Source: Alphaproteobacteria bacterium
GTDB taxonomy: Bacteria > Pseudomonadota > Alphaproteobacteria > Micavibrionales > Micavibrionaceae
Direction: 5' to 3'
Length of the DNA stretch: 41,836 bases
Assembly (NCBI GenBank): GCA_018608245.1
Contig: JABAZY010000012.1
Span: 37,873-79,708 of the forward strand
Below are positions 8,123 through 17,209 of the stretch, one piece after another. How positions within the stretch are numbered: position 1 is the first letter of the stretch; each line of letters begins with the position of its first letter. The notes under the pieces were generated by a model. The model had not been told where the DNA came from. It saw nothing but the letters and a program-made list of their open reading frames with translations, and made no database searches. The position numbers were made by a program, and so were the translations under genes.

Positions 8123-8341
8123 ATGGGCAGTGAAGTTAGAAAAACAGGTGATTTAAGTCTTTAATTAGAAGCTGCGGCAATTATTGCGCAGAATTCAGAG
8201 GGGTCTAAAGTTGCTTTGATTGAAGCAGGCGTTCCTACTTGGATGCAACCAATGGCTATAGAGTCTGGTGCCCAAAGAGCTAATTATAAAGAAGACAAAG
8301 TTATACGAGCGCTTCAAGGTGGTCCTCTTGGAACAGAATAA
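8123..8341 (+). pseudogene. small hypothetical gene interrupted by an in-frame TAA
   Basis: A good ribosome site (AGAGGAG at 8108-8114) precedes an ATG at 8123. The frame reads 13 codons (MGSEVRKTGDLSL) to a TAA at 8162-8164 and then continues open for 58 codons (LEAAAIIAQNSEGSK... to ...QGGPLGTE) up to a TAA at 8339-8341, which abuts a terminator hairpin. The downstream part has coding-like character and no obvious restart codon beyond a TTG. I do not recognise the family. Most likely a recently inactivated small gene; stop readthrough or a sequence error are alternatives. Confidence 0.5.
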
Positions 8342-8366
8342 ACCCTTGAGCAAATAGGGTTTTTCT
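8340..8366 (+). terminator. intrinsic terminator
   Basis: A 7-bp stem AAACCCT/AGGGTTT (8340-8346 and 8356-8362) with a 9-base loop runs into a T tract. It sits directly on the stop of the broken gene and ends 16 bases before the SPOR-protein start, so that gene probably has its own promoter or depends on readthrough. Confidence 0.6.
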
Positions 8367-8381
8367 CTTACTCTAAGACTC

Positions 8382-9368
8382 ATGAATTATCGTGATGAAT
8401 TTAGTGATCCACAACGTAGTGGGATTTTAGGGATTTTGGATGCTATTGGCCCCAAAGCAGGGTTTTTTGCGGTTTTAATCGCTCTTTCTTTTTTGGTTGG
8501 TGTTGTCTGGAATTTATATTCCTCTGATGGCGGTACGAAAGGAACAGATGTTCCTATTATCCGCGCTGATAACAAACCATTTAAAGCTATTCCTGATGAT
8601 CCGGGTGGCGAAGAAATTTCTCACCGTGATAGCACAGTTTTCTCAACACTACGTGGAGGCCGTGGCGAAAATGTAGAGCGTATTGAAAATCTATTTGATG
8701 ATGAAGAAGGTGAAGAGCCTCTTCCTCGCTCACAGTTATTCTCAGGATTAAATACAGAAGAAGATACAGCCTCAATTGAGGAATTATCCGAAGAAGCACC
8801 AATAGAAGAAAAATTAGAGACTGTTGTTGCAGAAGAGCCCAAAGAAGAAAAGCCTGTCATTGACGAAGAGGCTGAGGAAATAGTGCAGGAAGCATTAAAT
8901 GCCTTACCAACTATTTCTGTTAAGCCTGAAACAAAGCCTATAGTAGCAAAACCAAAGCCAGTAGAAGTTAAAAAAGCGCCTGTGAAAGCACCAGCAAAAG
9001 TGGCACCAGTAAAAATACCCGCACCATCTGAAAAAATTATTGCTGATTTAAATAGTGTTGTTGAAAAAGCCGCTGATAATGTACCAGCAAAATTATCACC
9101 CACACCTATGACCTCATCAGCAGGTGATTATTACATACAAGTGGGAAGCGTTCGTGGCGCAACAAACGCCAATGGCGAATGGATAAAAATCCAAGGTAAA
9201 CATAGTGTATTGGCGGGTATGTCACATCGAGTGGAAGCTGTTGACTTAGGCTCCAAAGGTGTGTTCCATCGTATACAAGCGGGGCCTGTGAGCAAAGAGC
9301 GTGCAGATGCCATTTGTAGAGAGATCAAAAAGAAAACACCAGGTGGGTGCTTAGTCAAAAAGAAGTAA
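8382..9368 (+). CDS. SPOR-domain inner-membrane protein
   Basis: A 328-residue bitopic protein. A short cytoplasmic N-terminus is followed by one membrane span (about residues 27-47, GFFAVLIALSFLVGVVWNLY), then a long Glu/Pro/Lys/Ala-rich periplasmic linker with repeated VxAKPKPVEVKKAPVKAPAK-like sequence. A C-terminal SPOR domain (about 245-326) starts YYIQVGSVRG and ends with CREIKKKTPGGCLVKKK. SPOR domains bind denuded septal peptidoglycan glycan strands, so a role at the division site or in cell-wall turnover is likely. It leads the nagZ-scp-tat gene run, as commonly found in alphaproteobacteria. Confidence 0.9.
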   Translation: MNYRDEFSDPQRSGILGILDAIGPKAGFFAVLIALSFLVGVVWNLYSSDGGTKGTDVPIIRADNKPFKAIPDDPGGEEISHRDSTVFSTLRGGRGENVERIENLFDDEEGEEPLPRSQLFSGLNTEEDTASIEELSEEAPIEEKLETVVAEEPKEEKPVIDEEAEEIVQEALNALPTISVKPETKPIVAKPKPVEVKKAPVKAPAKVAPVKIPAPSEKIIADLNSVVEKAADNVPAKLSPTPMTSSAGDYYIQVGSVRGATNANGEWIKIQGKHSVLAGMSHRVEAVDLGSKGVFHRIQAGPVSKERADAICREIKKKTPGGCLVKKK

Positions 9369-9393
9369 GCTTAACAAACTAAACAGGTGAATC

Positions 9394-10353
9394 ATGACGT
9401 CAGCTTCTCATTCCACAGCCATTATTTTATCAGTGGAAGGATTAGCGCTAAGTGATGCTGAAAAACGTCTTTTTGCCAGTACAAATCCATTAGGGTTTAT
9501 TTTATTTAAACGTAATTGTGATACGCATGAGCAAATTAGAGCCTTAGTGCATGATTTGCGTGATTGCGTTGGCTGGCATTGTCCTGTGTTAATTGATCAA
9601 GAAGGTGGACGTGTTCAGCGTTTGAAGCCGCCACTCTGGCAACAATTCATGCCTGCACAAAGTTGTCATTCGAAAGAAGACGCGGCGGGGATTGCGACTT
9701 ATATTGCCAATGATTTAAACGCACTTAATATTGACGTGAATTGCTCTCCTGTGATGGATTTATTATGTGCGGAAACACATGACGCGATTGGTGATCGTGC
9801 TTTTTCTGATAATCCACAGGAAGTTTTTGAAAAAGGTAAGGCTGTTTGTGAAGCGTATTTAGCTGAAAACATTGTACCGATCGTGAAGCATTTGCCAGGA
9901 CAAGGTCGTGCAATTTCTGATAGTCATTTGGAATTACCTGTAGTAGACGCGCCGCTGGCTGAGTTAGAACAAACGGATTTTGAGCCATTTCGTCTGATTG
10001 CTAAGGCGCATTGCGCTGATCAAACATGGGGTATGGTTGCTCATATTATCTATACAGCTCTTGATTCTGAATTTGCGGCGACTGTGTCAAAAACTGCGAT
10101 AGACTATATCAGGAAGGACATTGGGTACGACCAATTCCTGTTAACGGACGATATTTCGATGTTAGCGCTCGAAAAATATGGGAATCTTGCGGATAGAGCC
10201 ATAAAAACGCTGGAATCTGGGTGTGATGCCACGCTATATTGTGAAGGTAATCTAACAGAGATGGAATCTATCATGCAGGTTGTGCCGAAATTGCGGCCTG
10301 ATAGTTTGGAAAAATATGAACGAAGCCGTATTCGAAGAAGACAAGCCGCGTAA
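9394..10353 (+). CDS. nagZ: beta-N-acetylhexosaminidase NagZ
   Basis: A glycoside hydrolase family 3 enzyme of 319 residues that removes N-acetylglucosamine from muropeptides during cytoplasmic cell-wall recycling. Family markers appear in order: PLGFILFKRN, LIDQEGGRVQRL, GDRAFS, the substrate-binding KHLPGQG, the His of DSHLELP that serves as general acid/base, and the nucleophile Asp in LTDDISMLAL. The 3' end overlaps scpA by 38 bases, so the two are translated from one transcript. Preceded by a CAGGTGA ribosome site. Confidence 0.93.
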   Translation: MTSASHSTAIILSVEGLALSDAEKRLFASTNPLGFILFKRNCDTHEQIRALVHDLRDCVGWHCPVLIDQEGGRVQRLKPPLWQQFMPAQSCHSKEDAAGIATYIANDLNALNIDVNCSPVMDLLCAETHDAIGDRAFSDNPQEVFEKGKAVCEAYLAENIVPIVKHLPGQGRAISDSHLELPVVDAPLAELEQTDFEPFRLIAKAHCADQTWGMVAHIIYTALDSEFAATVSKTAIDYIRKDIGYDQFLLTDDISMLALEKYGNLADRAIKTLESGCDATLYCEGNLTEMESIMQVVPKLRPDSLEKYERSRIRRRQAA

Positions 10354-11176
10354 TCCTTTACCTGAAAATGGTAATGGTGACGATAATGATGCGCTTCTTC
10401 TGAATATTGATGGGTATGAAGGCCCCATTGATGTTTTGCTGGAAATGGCACGGACGCAAAAAGTTGATTTGCGCGAAATTTCTATTCTTCAATTAACCCG
10501 ACAATACTTATCTTTCATGGAACGTGCGAAAGCGTTACGTCTTGATTTGGCGGCTGAGTATTTGGTTATGGCGGCGTGGCTTGCTTATTTGAAATCTCGA
10601 TTATTATTGCCTCAAGAAAAGCAAGAAGAGGGCGAGCTTACTGGGGAGCAAATGGCTGAGGCGCTGCAATTCCAATTACGTCGTTTGGAAGCTATGCAGA
10701 ATGCTGCTGATGTGTTGATGAAGCGTCCACGTCTTGGCGTTGATATTTTCCCGCGTGGTGTGTCAAAGGGCAAGAGTGAAGTAAAAACAAAATTTCATAC
10801 CAAGTGGCAAGTAACATTATATGACTTGTTAAAAGCCTATGGTGATATTAATCGCCGTAAGGAATATAAAACATATGAGCTGCCAACCTTTAATATTATG
10901 TCGATGGAAGATGCAGCAGTTCGTTTAGCTAAGATGCTGGGTAATCTTCCGCGTACTGGTCCTTACAGTGTTTGGACAACGTTACAAAGCTTTGTGCCAG
11001 AGGGGATTAAAGATCCTCTTTTATTGCGCTCGACGGTGGCTTCTACCTTTACCGCTGGGCTAGAAATGGCGAAGCAGGGTAAGTTAGAAATACGCCAAGA
11101 TGGTGCGTTTAGAACCATATATTTACGCACCGCCGATCGTGTGGATTTGAATAAGGGAGATACGAATGAGCAATAA
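10316..11176 (+). CDS. scpA: segregation and condensation protein A
   Basis: ScpA is the kleisin that bridges SMC heads with ScpB in the chromosome condensation complex. The ATG at 10316 (MNEAVFEEDK) is chosen; an upstream frame extension begins inside nagZ without family support. The typical N-terminal segment is present: YEGPIDVLLEMARTQKVDLREISILQLTRQY, then AAEYLVMAAWLAYLKSRLLLP (written in two pieces). The C-terminal winged-helix part includes FVPEGIKDPLLLRSTVASTF. It overlaps the start of the GFA-family gene by 11 bases; scpB follows that gene. Confidence 0.93.
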   Translation: MNEAVFEEDKPRNPLPENGNGDDNDALLLNIDGYEGPIDVLLEMARTQKVDLREISILQLTRQYLSFMERAKALRLDLAAEYLVMAAWLAYLKSRLLLPQEKQEEGELTGEQMAEALQFQLRRLEAMQNAADVLMKRPRLGVDIFPRGVSKGKSEVKTKFHTKWQVTLYDLLKAYGDINRRKEYKTYELPTFNIMSMEDAAVRLAKMLGNLPRTGPYSVWTTLQSFVPEGIKDPLLLRSTVASTFTAGLEMAKQGKLEIRQDGAFRTIYLRTADRVDLNKGDTNEQ

Positions 11177-11582
11177 ACAAACTGGAAGTTGCCTTTGCAA
11201 ATCTGTTCAATATGAAGTTACGGTTGAAAGTAACAAAGTGCATGTGTGTCACTGTGGTATTTGTCAAAAATGGCATGGTGGTCCTGCGCTTGCAATCTCT
11301 TGCAAACCTGATTGGAACATTGATGGAGAGAGTAATCTGACTTGGTATAAAAGCTCAGAGCATGGACAACGTGGTTTTTGTTCTAAGTGTGGAACAAATT
11401 TATTTTTCAAAGCGCCAACTGCTGGATATTATGGCGTGACTGCTGGGACTTTAGATAATCAAAAAGATTTAGAAATTGAAACTCATATCTTTATAGATAA
11501 AAAACCATCTTATTACGATTTTACCGATAAAGCTCCGCGTTTGACGGAACATGAATTTTTAGAACATATAGGAGCAACCTAG
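11166..11582 (+). CDS. GFA-family (glutathione-dependent formaldehyde-activating-like) zinc protein
   Basis: A 138-residue protein with the GFA zinc-binding cysteines in the usual order: SCLCKSVQYEV, VCHCGICQKWHGGPALA and FCSKCGTNLFF, followed by YYGVTAGTLD. The fold (Mss4/CENP-V-like) matches proteins annotated as formaldehyde-activating, although most members have no proven substrate. It is wedged between scpA (11-base overlap) and scpB (one base between stop and start), so it is expressed with them. This is an unusual insertion in a normally tight scpA-scpB pair. Confidence 0.9.
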   Translation: MSNKQTGSCLCKSVQYEVTVESNKVHVCHCGICQKWHGGPALAISCKPDWNIDGESNLTWYKSSEHGQRGFCSKCGTNLFFKAPTAGYYGVTAGTLDNQKDLEIETHIFIDKKPSYYDFTDKAPRLTEHEFLEHIGAT

Positions 11583-11583
11583 T

Positions 11584-12387
11584 ATGACCGCTGAACAAGA
11601 ACCAGTTGAACAAGAAGAGATTGAGGTAATCGATTCAGTTGAAGTAACTGAAGAGCAAGATGCCCCACCTAAGGATATTCCAGAGGGTGAAGAATTACGT
11701 ATTCTTGAGGCATTACTTTTTGCTAGTGCTGAGCCAATTTCTCCGCAGTTAATGTTGCAACATTTACCTGAAGGGGCGGACTTAAACGTTCTATTGCCTC
11801 AGTTACAGGCACGCTATAGCGATGGTGGGATTGAGCTGGTTGAAATTGGCGGGCAATGGGCATTGCGTACGGCCAAAGACGTTGGTGAATATCTTGTCAT
11901 TGAAAAAGAAGTGTCCAAGAAAATGTCACGTGCGGCGTTGGAGACAATGGCTATTATTGCTTATCACCAACCAATTACCCGTGCGGAAATTGAAAATATT
12001 CGTGGTGTGGCAACGCATCGTGGAACATTAGATATTCTTATGGAGATGGGCTGGGTAAAACCGGGGCGTCGTCGTGAAACACCAGGGCGTCCGTTAACAT
12101 GGGTGACAACAAATGACTTCTTAGATCACTTCCAGCTTGAATCTGTTGTTGATTTACCAGGGTTAGATGATCTAAAAGCCTCTGGCCTGTTGGATCGTCG
12201 TCCTGCGATTGAAACATTGCCTGATACGGCTGATTTGTTTGAAGATGCTGATAAGGACGCGGCAGAAGTCTTGGCTGATGCTAGCGATGACGATGCCTAT
12301 GATGAGGCAACGTATAAAGAAATGCTAGAAGGCAATAACGAAGAAAATAATAATCTTGATGAAGATCAGAAAGAAGGAGACGCGTAA
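11584..12387 (+). CDS. scpB: segregation and condensation protein B
   Basis: ScpB, the dimeric winged-helix partner (kite protein) of ScpA in the SMC condensin complex. After an acidic N-terminal tail, the domain begins ELRILEALLFASAEPIS and contains the signature ALETMAIIAYHQPITRAEIE followed by IRGVATHRGTLDILMEMGWV and RRETPGRPLTWVTT. The 267-residue length includes a long acidic C-terminal tail (residues ~215-267, very Asp/Glu-rich), longer than in minimal homologues. Its stop overlaps the tatA start by one base. Confidence 0.93.
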   Translation: MTAEQEPVEQEEIEVIDSVEVTEEQDAPPKDIPEGEELRILEALLFASAEPISPQLMLQHLPEGADLNVLLPQLQARYSDGGIELVEIGGQWALRTAKDVGEYLVIEKEVSKKMSRAALETMAIIAYHQPITRAEIENIRGVATHRGTLDILMEMGWVKPGRRRETPGRPLTWVTTNDFLDHFQLESVVDLPGLDDLKASGLLDRRPAIETLPDTADLFEDADKDAAEVLADASDDDAYDEATYKEMLEGNNEENNNLDEDQKEGDA

Positions 12388-12593
12388 TGGGTATCGGAAT
12401 TTGGCAAATTTTAATTGTTGTTGTGTTGGTGTTTGTATTATTTGGCGCTGGCCGTTTGCCTCGCGTGATGGAAGATATCGCCAAGGGTATCAAATCTTTT
12501 AAAAAAGGTATGAGCGATGACGATGTTATCGAACACAAAAATGATGACGTGAGCGCGCGTGATAAAACGGCTGATAAAACCAAGGAAGACTAA
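12387..12593 (+). CDS. tatA: twin-arginine translocase subunit TatA
   Basis: A 68-residue Tat pore subunit: an N-terminal membrane helix (about residues 4-20) beginning MGIGIWQILIV, the hinge FGAGRLPRVM with the conserved FGxxxLP, then the amphipathic helix DIAKGIKSFKKGM and a charged tail. TatA oligomers form the transport path for folded, twin-arginine-signal proteins. It overlaps scpB by one base and is followed by tatB and tatC. Confidence 0.92.
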   Translation: MGIGIWQILIVVVLVFVLFGAGRLPRVMEDIAKGIKSFKKGMSDDDVIEHKNDDVSARDKTADKTKED

Positions 12594-12599
12594 TCTCCA

Positions 12600-12950
12600 A
12601 TGCTTGATTTTGGGTGGGCGGAATTATTGATTATTGTGGCGGTGGCGGTTTTCGTCATTGGGCCGAAGGATATTCCGAATTTAATGTATGGGCTTGGGCG
12701 GGTTATGCGTCGGATTCAGTACGTACGTTTTGCTGTGACAAAGCAATTTGACGACATTATGAATGTGGGTGATTTACAGGAACTTCAAAAGGGTGTGAAT
12801 TTTGAAGCAAAGCGTCATGATAACAATGCTGAGATTGAAGCTGATGAAGATATAGATTATGGCAGTGAGCCAACAGATGATGTTGCGGCACAATTAAATG
12901 ATCTGGATATTGGTGAGCAGGGAGATGTTGATGACAAACCCTCAAGCTAA
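12600..12950 (+). CDS. tatB: twin-arginine translocase subunit TatB
   Basis: A 116-residue TatB, part of the receptor complex with TatC. It starts MLDFGWAELLIIVAVAVFVI, with the TatB-typical Glu in the membrane helix and GPKDIP hinge, followed by the amphipathic RVMRRIQYVRFAVTKQFDDIM. The rest is an acidic, poorly conserved tail. The gene lies six bases after tatA and overlaps the tatC start. Confidence 0.92.
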   Translation: MLDFGWAELLIIVAVAVFVIGPKDIPNLMYGLGRVMRRIQYVRFAVTKQFDDIMNVGDLQELQKGVNFEAKRHDNNAEIEADEDIDYGSEPTDDVAAQLNDLDIGEQGDVDDKPSS

Positions 12951-13716
12951 CCCTGAAGATACAGCCCAGCCTATCTATGGTCACCTGATAGAGCTTCGTA
13001 AACGCCTTATGTGGGTGTTTGTGACGATGGCTTTGGGCACGGGCATTAGCTTTTTATTTGTTGAAGATATCTATAGTTTTTTGGTACAACCGCTGTCTAA
13101 TGCGATGGGAGATGAGTCTACGAACCGTCTTATCTATACTGGTTTAACGGAAGCGTTTTTCACTTATTTAAAGGTGTCCTTTTTTGCAGGCGTGTTTTTA
13201 ACTTTTCCAATTTTGTTGGCGCAGATTTGGTTATTTGTGGCGCCTGCGCTTTATAAAAAAGAGAAGCATGCTTTTCTACCATTCTTAATTGCAACGCCTG
13301 TTTTGTTTTTTGCAGGGGGCGCGCTTGTTTATTACGGTATTATTCCAATGGCGTGGGATTTCTTTTTGAGCTTTCAATCATCTGAGTCTGAAACAGCGTT
13401 GCCTATACAGTTAGAGGCGCGGGTGAGTGAATATCTTGATCTCATTATGACGTTGATTTTTGCCTTTGGGTTGTGTTTTCAATTACCAGTATTGCTCTCA
13501 TTAATGGGGAGAGCGGGATTGGTTAGCTCAAAAACCTTAGCTTCGAAACGGAAATATGCGGTGATTGCAACATTCGTTATTGCGGCGTTTTTAACACCAC
13601 CTGATGTTATCTCACAAATAGGGTTGGCCACAGCTATCCTTGGGTTATATGAGGTATCTATATTATTAGTGCGTATGTTTGAACGTAAAAAAGCCAATGC
13701 TGATCAAGAAATATAA
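12931..13716 (+). CDS. tatC: Sec-independent protein translocase TatC
   Basis: The six-span Tat receptor that binds the twin-arginine signal. The ATG at 12931 (MTNPQANPEDTAQ) with GGGAGATG upstream is selected; a longer frame from 12898 runs inside tatB. Markers: IYGHLIELRKRLMW in the N-terminal cytoplasmic segment, YTGLTEAFFTYLKVSFFAG, FPILLAQIWLFVAPALYKKEK, ending with AFLTPPDVISQIGLA. It overlaps tatB by 20 bases, and the ATPase gene zapE starts within its last 20 bases. No serS follows, unlike in many alphaproteobacteria. Confidence 0.93.
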   Translation: MTNPQANPEDTAQPIYGHLIELRKRLMWVFVTMALGTGISFLFVEDIYSFLVQPLSNAMGDESTNRLIYTGLTEAFFTYLKVSFFAGVFLTFPILLAQIWLFVAPALYKKEKHAFLPFLIATPVLFFAGGALVYYGIIPMAWDFFLSFQSSESETALPIQLEARVSEYLDLIMTLIFAFGLCFQLPVLLSLMGRAGLVSSKTLASKRKYAVIATFVIAAFLTPPDVISQIGLATAILGLYEVSILLVRMFERKKANADQEI

Positions 13717-14788
13717 ACAACTTCTGAAAGATAATGATTTCCAAGCGGACAAGGAGCAAGAAAAAGCCCTTGCGGTGCTTCAGGAATTGCTTAGTGATGT
13801 GCGTTCAATTACCAAAAAATCATTCTTTTCTTTTAAAAAGGAAGAGCATATTAAGGGGATTTATCTCTATGGTGGGGTAGGGCGTGGTAAATCTATGTTG
13901 ATGGATTTATTCTTTGAGACCTTGCCTGACACTACGCTAAAACGTCGCGTTCATTTTCATGAATTTATGATTGAAACACATGATTGGCTTCATAAGGCAC
14001 GCCATCAGAACAGCGATGATACAGCTGATTTATTAATGGGGTATGCGCGTGATGTGGCGGCGAAGATAAAGGTTCTATGCTTCGATGAATTTCATGTGAC
14101 CGATGTTGCAGATGCGATGATTTTGGGGCGTTTATTTACGGCGCTGTTTGAGCGTGGTGTGATTGTTGTGTCTACCAGTAACTGGGCGCCAGATTCTTTG
14201 TATGAAGGTGGTCTAAATCGTCAGTTATTTTTGCCTTTCATTAAACTCGTTAAAGAAAAAATGACGATTGTGCATTTAGATAATGATATAGATTATCGAA
14301 CTCTTTCTGATGGTGGGGATGTGCTGGGGCATTATTTTCATCCACTTAATCTTGAGACTATGCGGGAGATCGAAGAAAAATTTATTGAGTTTATTGATGG
14401 TCAAGCATTAACAGGTGATGTCATTACCGTTAAGGGAAGAGAAATTGCTGTGACGGCCGTGGCGAATAAGGTTGCCCGGTTCCAGTTTAGTGATCTATGC
14501 GCTCAAGCGTTGGGGGCAGAGGATTATATTGAAATTGCCAATCGCTATGATGTGGTTTTCTTGGAAAATGTTCCGCAATTAGGGTCTGATAAACGTAATG
14601 AGGCTAAGCGTTTTATTCTGCTTATTGACTGTCTATACGAAGCTGGCACAATATTAGTTATGAGTACGCAAAGCTATATTGAGAATATTTATATTGGTCA
14701 CGATCATGAATTTGAATTTAGCCGCACGGTCAGCCGTTTAAAAGAAATGAATAGTGTTGCCTATAGGGATAAGAAAAAAAGAGCATGA
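13697..14788 (+). CDS. zapE: cell division protein ZapE (AFG1-like ATPase)
   Basis: A 363-residue AFG1-family P-loop ATPase. Walker A is YGGVGRGKS (residues 58-66), Walker B is VLCFDEFHVTDVADAM, and STSNWAPDSLYEGGLNR acts as the sensor region. ZapE binds FtsZ and is needed for division under stress in E. coli. The ATG at 13697 overlaps tatC; a TTG at 13679 is possible. In alphaproteobacteria this gene often precedes mdh and sucCD, as in this window apart from one intervening gene. Its stop overlaps the transpeptidase start (ATGATG). Confidence 0.92.
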   Translation: MLIKKYKQLLKDNDFQADKEQEKALAVLQELLSDVRSITKKSFFSFKKEEHIKGIYLYGGVGRGKSMLMDLFFETLPDTTLKRRVHFHEFMIETHDWLHKARHQNSDDTADLLMGYARDVAAKIKVLCFDEFHVTDVADAMILGRLFTALFERGVIVVSTSNWAPDSLYEGGLNRQLFLPFIKLVKEKMTIVHLDNDIDYRTLSDGGDVLGHYFHPLNLETMREIEEKFIEFIDGQALTGDVITVKGREIAVTAVANKVARFQFSDLCAQALGAEDYIEIANRYDVVFLENVPQLGSDKRNEAKRFILLIDCLYEAGTILVMSTQSYIENIYIGHDHEFEFSRTVSRLKEMNSVAYRDKKKRA

Positions 14789-15327
14789 TGCATAAACTGT
14801 TTTTATTATCATTTCTAATCTTTATGTCTGCTTGCGCGCAAGTACCAACGGGCAGTTATCATCGCGATGCACCAGATGTGGTAGTAAATTACAACAAACC
14901 AAAGAATGTTGATCGTGTTGTTGTGAAGAAATCACAGAATAAGCTTTATTTGATGAAGGGTAGTTATCCCTATAAAGAATATGATATTGCGCTGGGCAAA
15001 AACCCGATAGGGCATAAAGTTCAAGAAGGTGACCATCGTACACCCGAGGGGCGTTATTATTTAAATTACAAAAATGAGCGTAGTAAATTTTATCGTTCAA
15101 TTAATATTACCTATCCTAATGAACGTGATATTGCGCGTGCACAACGGCGAGGGGTTAGCCCAGGGGATGATATAGTCCTGCATGGTATGCCGAATGAATT
15201 GGGTAATATTACAACCCCTATTAGCCCCAAAAACTGGACGCAAGGGTGTATTGCCGTACGTAATCATGAGATTGATGAAATATGGTCATTAGTGGCGTTG
15301 GACACACCAATTGATATTTATCCCTGA
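14785..15327 (+). CDS. L,D-transpeptidase (YkuD) family lipoprotein
   Basis: The signal peptide has lipobox MSAC (Cys17), so the product is likely a lipid-anchored periplasmic enzyme. The YkuD domain starts around residue 43 (VVVKKSQNKLYLMKG) and includes the catalytic His133 in LHGMP and catalytic Cys155 in WTQGCIAVRN. Such enzymes form 3-3 peptidoglycan cross-links or attach proteins to peptidoglycan; which one is not decided by the sequence. The 4-base overlap with zapE suggests co-transcription. Confidence 0.88.
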   Translation: MMHKLFLLSFLIFMSACAQVPTGSYHRDAPDVVVNYNKPKNVDRVVVKKSQNKLYLMKGSYPYKEYDIALGKNPIGHKVQEGDHRTPEGRYYLNYKNERSKFYRSINITYPNERDIARAQRRGVSPGDDIVLHGMPNELGNITTPISPKNWTQGCIAVRNHEIDEIWSLVALDTPIDIYP

Positions 15328-15345
15328 TGAAGGGTGAGATAGATA

Positions 15346-15373
15346 TTGCGTTTAATGGTTAAGCTAGTATCTT
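15346..15373 (+). promoter_or_regulatory. candidate sigma-70-type promoter of mdh
   Basis: TTGCGT at 15346-15351 and TATCTT at 15368-15373 are separated by 16 bases. They lie about 37 bases before the mdh start, which has an AGAAGGAAAA ribosome site. Both hexamers are imperfect. Confidence 0.3.
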
Positions 15374-15394
15374 ACTTAAAGAATTATTATTTAA

Positions 15395-16369
<975 letters not shown>

Positions 16370-16375
16370 CTTTAA

Positions 16376-17158
16376 CTAAGCGACTTGGTCATTCCGTAGT
16401 TCGGGTAGCGCAACCTGTCCAACAGGCTGTGCAACATTTTGAATGGTTGACGCTACTGCACCACATTCTTGTGCTTGGTTTGCAAAGGCAGCTACCAAAA
16501 CTGTTGGCTGGTTTATGCTTGTAGGTTTATTACTAACAGATCCAAATTTAGTCACAAGTTCTTCAAATTTCTCTGGTGTACAGACAGGTTGATTATTTCC
16601 AGTGTAAACAAAGCCAGCTTCAGAAAATGCGCTTTTTAAAGCATTAAGATTATTTGGTTGATGTCTTAATTGTTCTAATCCAGCACTAGGCATCGGTCCC
16701 ATAAATTCAGGGTTTTGAGCTATTTCAATACGCGTTTGTAGTTGATTAAATTGTGTTGCAATTTCTTGTTTTGCTTGGGTTGTAACTGCCATATTAGAAA
16801 AGTTACTGGTTAATGAAAAGGCTGCTATTGGCGTCATACTAGCCGTAGCAAAAGCAGTTTTTGCGCTAACCACTAAATTTTTAAAATCTTGTGCCGTAAA
16901 AGATGTCGCTGATTTAAGAGAGCCGATGAACGCGAGCAAGCCAGCGCGCCTTAAGGATAAGTACTCTAGTGCGCTATCTTTAATTTGCGTAGCATTTTTT
17001 CTAATGAGTTGGCCAACACTAGATACGTTGCCTTCAGCACCGCTGGCTGTTTCTGCATAAAATAGGCGGTCACTAGTAACTTTTTCATTACGAGAGATTA
17101 CTGCTTCGTTAGCGGCATCTTTGGGGGTGTCTATAGAGGCTATCTTTGTTTTTTTCAT
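16376..17158 (-). CDS. hypothetical protein, 260 residues, between mdh and sucC
   Basis: I do not recognise this protein. The ATG at 17158 follows a GTAGGGT ribosome-site-like stretch. The protein starts MKKTKIASIDTPKDAANE and has no clear signal peptide. The middle (about residues 75-125) is Ala/Ser/Thr-rich and mildly hydrophobic, including SMTPIAAFSLTSNF. The composition is rich in Ala, Gln and Asn with two cysteines. It is read against mdh and sucC and together with the next gene breaks up a usually continuous operon. Confidence 0.6.
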   Translation of the reverse strand: MKKTKIASIDTPKDAANEAVISRNEKVTSDRLFYAETASGAEGNVSSVGQLIRKNATQIKDSALEYLSLRRAGLLAFIGSLKSATSFTAQDFKNLVVSAKTAFATASMTPIAAFSLTSNFSNMAVTTQAKQEIATQFNQLQTRIEIAQNPEFMGPMPSAGLEQLRHQPNNLNALKSAFSEAGFVYTGNNQPVCTPEKFEELVTKFGSVSNKPTSINQPTVLVAAFANQAQECGAVASTIQNVAQPVGQVALPELRNDQVA

Positions 17159-17209
17159 TATGACCCTACCATACAGCAAAAAAGCTTGAAAGTCAATAAA
17201 TTATGGAAA

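Noticed and set aside
8621-9103. Long minus-strand open frame inside the SPOR-protein gene
   Set aside because: Ser/Thr/Phe-rich mirror of the Glu/Lys/Pro linker of the real gene; no start context.
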